Shown here one piece after another: positions 7,277 to 9,626 of a DNA stretch of 9,626 nucleotides. The number at the start of each line of letters is the position of its first letter. Positions within the stretch are counted from its first letter, which is position 1. Source of the stretch: Xanthobacteraceae bacterium (GTDB lineage: Bacteria > Pseudomonadota > Alphaproteobacteria > Rhizobiales > Xanthobacteraceae); contig JASHYD010000799.1 of assembly GCA_030043175.1 (NCBI GenBank), forward strand, positions 1-9,626, in the 5' to 3' direction. The notes beneath the pieces are model-generated. The model made no database searches. It was not told the origin of the DNA and saw nothing but the letters and a program-made list of their open reading frames with translations. A program made the position numbers and the translations under genes.

Positions 7277-7645
7277 TTTGGTGCAGCTTCGGGAGATCGC
7301 CGTCAATACCGGGAGGCGACCTATCATGTTTTTAGGATTCCCCCGTGATATAGGAGTATTGGTGTTTGGTTCTCGCTATCCAATTTCGTCAAAGTGCCTG
7401 CGGACGGCTCTGCACCGCTCTGCCGGCACCGATAGAGGTCAGTCCGGGCAAATCCAATTGCGTCAGGGAAATCCAAGAACTCCATGTGCCCGTGGGGTAT
7501 TTATTATGCCGAGCGTGGCGTAAATGCATTCTGCGGCAAGCGCTCCCACACCCATCACTCCGCGAAGGGGAGCTCGCGCGCAACAATTCGTCTGTTCGGT
7601 GCGCTATCGGCCATGCTGTTGCGCATTGAGCCGTTGCAAGCTCGA
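7277..7645. other. Gene-free region between the small gene and the CDF exporter
   Basis: No frame over these 369 bases gives a convincing protein. Part of the stretch (about 7320-7400) is clearly lower in GC than the neighbouring genes, as expected for non-coding DNA. It should hold the promoter of the minus-strand small gene and the end of the CDF transcript, but I see no clear promoter, tRNA-like fold or T-tailed terminator. Confidence 0.5.
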
Positions 7646-8293
7646 TCAGCGTGTTGCGCTGAGGGGAGTCAGGTGCCGCCTGCGTAGCTCGGCATGGGCG
7701 TGCCGTACGATCTGATATCCACCACTGACGCCAAGTGCGGCCATGGTCGTCGCCACGATCAGGTCTGGCCATGCGGTTCCGGTGCCGAATACGCCCGCCG
7801 CCGCCGCGAGCACGGCTAGATTGCCGATCGCATCGTTGCGCGAGCAGATCCAGACCGAGCACATGTTCGCGTCGCCCGTCCGGAAGCGGTAGAGCATCAG
7901 TGCGACGCCCATGTTGGCGAGTAACGCTAGGACACCGATCACGCCCATCGTCTCCGCCTTGGGCAAAGTGCCGGCATAGGCGTGCCACGCGGTCGAAACA
8001 AGCACGGTTGCCCCCAGGAGACCGAGCGACCAGCCCTTCAGGAGGGCAGCCCGTGCCCGCCAGCTTAGCGCCATGCCGGCGACTCCGAGGCTGATCGCAC
8101 AATTGGCGGCGTCGCCGAGGAAGTCGATCGCATCCGCTTGGAGTGAGGCTGAACCCGCCGCGACACCGGCGGCGACCTCGGTCAGGAACATAGAAGCATT
8201 GATTACTAATGCGATCCAGAGCGCCCAGCGCCAGTGCGCGCTGTTAAGCTCCTTCGGGGAAGAACATTGGTCATCGTGGCAGCAGCCGGCCAT
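7646..8293 (-). CDS. CDF-type cation exporter (heavy-metal efflux)
   Basis: The 215-residue protein is a six-span membrane protein of the cation diffusion facilitator type, likely exporting a divalent metal in exchange for protons. The N-terminus MAGCCHDDQC has three cysteines and a histidine that could bind metal. TM1 (about 22-43) is followed by TM2 with the metal motif D57-x-x-x-D61 (in QADAIDFLGDA). TM3-4 run about 84-106 and 115-136. TM5 carries C150-x-x-x-D154 (WICSRNDAIGN) where most CDF proteins have H/D-x-x-x-D. TM6 is about 175-195. The protein ends within about 20 residues of TM6 and so lacks the usual cytoplasmic C-terminal domain. The ATG at 8293 has a good Shine-Dalgarno, GAGGG at 8300-8304. 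It is divergent from a MerR regulator and preceded by a MerR operator, so metal-induced expression is expected. Zn, Cd, Pb or Co could be the substrate. Confidence 0.85.
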   Translation of the reverse strand: MAGCCHDDQCSSPKELNSAHWRWALWIALVINASMFLTEVAAGVAAGSASLQADAIDFLGDAANCAISLGVAGMALSWRARAALLKGWSLGLLGATVLVSTAWHAYAGTLPKAETMGVIGVLALLANMGVALMLYRFRTGDANMCSVWICSRNDAIGNLAVLAAAAGVFGTGTAWPDLIVATTMAALGVSGGYQIVRHAHAELRRRHLTPLSATR

Positions 8294-8325
8294 TTGTCAC
8301 CCTCGTCGAATCTAATGCCACATCC

Positions 8326-8356
8326 CATATGCACCCTGTAGTCGCTACAGGGTCAA
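8326..8356 (-). promoter_or_regulatory. MerR-type promoter of the CDF gene (19-bp spacer)
   Basis: On the minus strand, TTGACC (8351-8356) and CATATG (8326-8331) are separated by 19 bases, longer than the 17 of ordinary promoters. This is the hallmark of promoters that MerR-family activators twist open when metal binds. Transcription would start near 8319, giving a leader of roughly 26 bases before the CDF ATG at 8293. The operator lies within the spacer and its edges. Confidence 0.75.
8333..8353. promoter_or_regulatory. MerR-family operator, perfect 9-3-9 palindrome
   Basis: ACCCTGTAG (8333-8341) is followed by TCG and then its exact inverse CTACAGGGT (8345-8353). The half-site closely resembles known operators of the Pb/Zn/Cd MerR group. 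It overlaps the -35 element of the CDF promoter and ends seven bases before the merR ATG at 8361, so a bound regulator would also control its own gene. Confidence 0.85.
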
Positions 8357-8360
8357 GAGC

Positions 8361-8763
8361 ATGGCACGGCTGGCAATCGGGAGTCTGGCAAAACGGACGG
8401 GCACGAAGGTGGAGACGATCCGTTATTACGAGCGAATCGGCCTTCTCCCGGCCCCGGCGCGCACCGACGGCAACTACCGCTCCTACGACGAAGCTCAATT
8501 TGGCCGGCTCAGCTTCATTCGGCGAGCCCGCGATCTTGGGCTTCTCGCTCGATCAGGTTCGTGAGTTGTTAGGGCTCACAGATGAACGGGACCGCTCCTG
8601 CGAGGCGGTTGATCAGATCGCGCGGCAACATCTGGCGGAAGTCGAGCGGAAGATCGCGGACCTGACCGCGCTCCGCGACGAGCTCACCGACCTCATCCAC
8701 CGCTGTCGCCGAGGCACGATCGCCGAGTGTCGGATCATCGAGACCCTCGCCCCGGCATTTTGA
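8361..8763 (+). pseudogene. MerR-family metal regulator (PbrR/CadR/ZntR class), frameshifted
   Basis: The gene encodes a metal-sensing transcription regulator but is split between two frames. Frame A (8361-8564) gives the winged-helix DNA-binding part: IGSLAKRTGTKVETIRYYERIGLL, then NYRSYDEAQFGRLSFIRRARDLG. It then runs into a premature TGA. The second frame continues as GFSLDQVRELLGLTDERD and the dimer helix, up to TGA at 8761-8763. Removing one G from the GGG at 8538-8540 joins them into a normal 133-residue protein. Metal ligands match the family: C80, C115 and C123, spaced like the three cysteines of PbrR-type lead and cadmium sensors. As it stands the product would lose the dimerisation helix and metal site. 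A sequencing error is as likely as a real mutation. It is divergent from the CDF exporter. Family confidence is high. Confidence 0.88.
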
Positions 8764-8786
8764 GCTCCCCCGTTGGTGAGCTCAAA
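8759..8786. repeat. 9-bp perfect inverted repeat at the end of merR
   Basis: TTTGAGCTC (8759-8767) and GAGCTCAAA (8778-8786) form a perfect stem around a 10-base loop, overlapping the merR stop codon. It may act as a transcription stop, but no T-run follows the stem on either strand and the stem has limited GC content. A protein-binding dyad or chance are alternatives. Confidence 0.45.
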
Positions 8787-9055
8787 GCATGGGCGGCGCC
8801 TCAACCGCGGGAAGAACTGAGCCAAGTGGGTGCGGCAGCGGCAAGGGCAGCGCCGGCCCTCGGCAAGCAACGTCGGCGACCAAGGCTCGAGCACCTTTTT
8901 CACGCCGCCCCCATCGTTGTGCAGTTCGGGAGCACGTCGCCGATCTCCAAGCTCCGCGCCGCGGACGACGAACGACGACAGGCCAAGCGCAACAGCCTCG
9001 CCGACAAGCTATCGTGTCGACGATCAAGCCTGCCGAAACCGAACTGTGCTGACCG

Positions 9056-9232
9056 GGAAAGTACAACGCGGACGGCACGGTCGAGGAGGTCCCACGACGG
9101 AACCTTCCGTTCCAATTCATCGAGACGATCAACGACAGTCGGGCGAGGAGGCGAAGAACTCTCGTTTTCGCGCGCACTGTCCGCGAGCGAAGCATTTTGG
9201 TGCCTCAGGGCAGCCGATCGCGTTGGGCGTAG
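9056..9232 (+). pseudogene. Fragment resembling the N-terminus of a site-specific DNA methyltransferase
   Basis: After a TGA at 9050-9052 the same frame reads GKYNADGTVEEVPRRNLPF and QFIETINDSR. This resembles the N-terminal region of Mod-type adenine-specific DNA methyltransferases, where a Y-N-x-D-G-T and a P-F-Q-x-x-E-x-I-N-x-S motif precede the W-R-N-x-L-I-x-G-D segment and the catalytic D-P-P-F/Y. Here the frame drifts into R/S-rich sequence after about 9145 and stops at TAG 9230-9232, with no catalytic motif. If the match is right it is a remnant of a restriction-modification or phage-type methylase. The resemblance is recalled, not searched. Confidence 0.3.
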
Positions 9233-9557
9233 CCGGGTCGGCAGCTTATCGCCCCGTAGCTGGCGCAGTGGCAGAGGTCGTTGTGGGAAGGAAAATCTTG
9301 TGCGGCGCCTTCATCCCGAAAAGCTTTGAATCGCGGTTATTCTTCCAGCGGTTGATTCGGTGCCGGATGGGATCGTTCAAGGTCGTGCCGAACCGTTGGA
9401 TGAGTGGGCTCGGATTCGCCCCCTCAACACCGCTGTGTCGCTGTGGCACCATGGTGGTCATCGAAGCTTTCGAATGCACCCTCAATCGCGCGTCGTTCGC
9501 CGATACCTCATGACCGTCATCAACCACTCACATCAAATCTCAACCGGCCTTGCGCGA

Positions 9558-9626
9558 TCATGCGAACACGACCGCTTTGGCACCTGCAATGTAACCTCGG
9601 GTTTCAAGGCCCATTTTGTTACGTTT
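9558..9626 (-). CDS. Possible C-terminal tail of a gene entering from the right edge
   Basis: On the minus strand a frame enters at 9626 and ends in TGA at 9558-9560, giving 22 residues that finish ETRGYIAGAKAVVFA. The composition is that of a typical protein end, but 66 coding bases are too few to be sure. I do not recognise the family. Confidence 0.2.
   Translation of the reverse strand, partial: KRNKMGLETRGYIAGAKAVVFA

Larger units (their letters stand above)
8764..9626. other. Right-hand region without an intact gene
   Basis: Several long frames are open on both strands over these 863 bases, but none has a convincing composition from start to end. Protein-like pieces jump between frames on the plus strand: a piece around 8898-9010 (APIVVQFGSTSPISKL), then AIVSTIKPAETEL ending at a TGA at 9050-9052, then the methyltransferase-like piece from 9056. 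This is the look of a decaying gene or a scar left by a mobile element. Bases 9240-9540 hold nothing I recognise. Confidence 0.5.

Noticed and set aside
7389..8102. A 237-codon minus-strand frame overlapping the CDF gene
   Set aside because: It overlaps the CDF gene in another frame. The CDF frame has membrane spans and metal motifs, while this one is R/G/H-rich and unordered.
8830..9513. A 227-codon open frame on the plus strand
   Set aside because: The translation is very rich in S, R, P and T without any ordered segment. Protein-like pieces in this stretch occur in other frames.
9591..9622. GTAAC and GTTAC facing each other near the right edge, as a possible element end
   Set aside because: Only five bases match and there is no transposase or target duplication nearby.
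1..9626. Search for tRNA, rRNA, CRISPR repeats and complete insertion sequences
   Set aside because: No regularly spaced repeats, no tRNA-like arm consensus, and no transposase with terminal inverted repeats were seen by eye.

Overview
The window looks like chromosomal or accessory DNA from an alphaproteobacterium, most likely of the Bradyrhizobium/Rhodopseudomonas/Afipia type. Three things suggest this: the GC-rich codon use, an HWE-family histidine kinase with a DUF4118-type membrane domain, and small hypothetical proteins with a Rhizobiales flavour. This is inference from composition and gene families; no rRNA or marker gene is present.

Layout. Bases 1-301 hold no clear gene, only a possible C-terminal tail running in from the left edge. 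Bases 302-5256 are a run of minus-strand genes read from right to left: a type II (Ca2+-ATPase-like) P-type ATPase, a small hypothetical gene that appears frame-disrupted, a TauE/SafE (TSUP) anion permease and a DedA-family membrane protein. Divergent from the ATPase, across a 529-base gene-free stretch with one good hairpin, is a plus-strand HWE histidine kinase (5786-6862) with no response regulator beside it. Convergent with the kinase is an 89-residue conserved-looking hypothetical gene (6932-7201). It is preceded in frame by a 20-codon reading frame ending in TAG.

Bases 7646-8763 are a compact heavy-metal module. A minus-strand CDF-type cation exporter is transcribed divergently from a plus-strand MerR-family regulator of the Pb/Cd/Zn class. 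A perfect 9-3-9 MerR operator lies between them, inside a promoter with the 19-bp spacer typical of MerR-activated genes. The merR gene carries a one-base insertion in a GGG run that breaks its reading frame. Bases 8764-9626 hold no intact gene, but include a short stretch resembling the N-terminus of a site-specific DNA methyltransferase, broken by stops.

How the genes work together. The common theme is ion handling at the membrane: cation pumping, anion export, metal efflux and a membrane-anchored sensor. The MerR/CDF pair is a recognisable metal-responsive circuit. The ATPase-hypothetical-TSUP-DedA run could be one transcription unit, but the gaps (176, 98-171 and 66 bases) leave that open. 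I do not see a clearly undescribed multi-gene system. The items most worth a second look are the broken merR behind an intact operator, the altered metal site of the CDF protein, the orphan KdpD-like HWE kinase divergent from a cation pump, and the decayed right-hand region.
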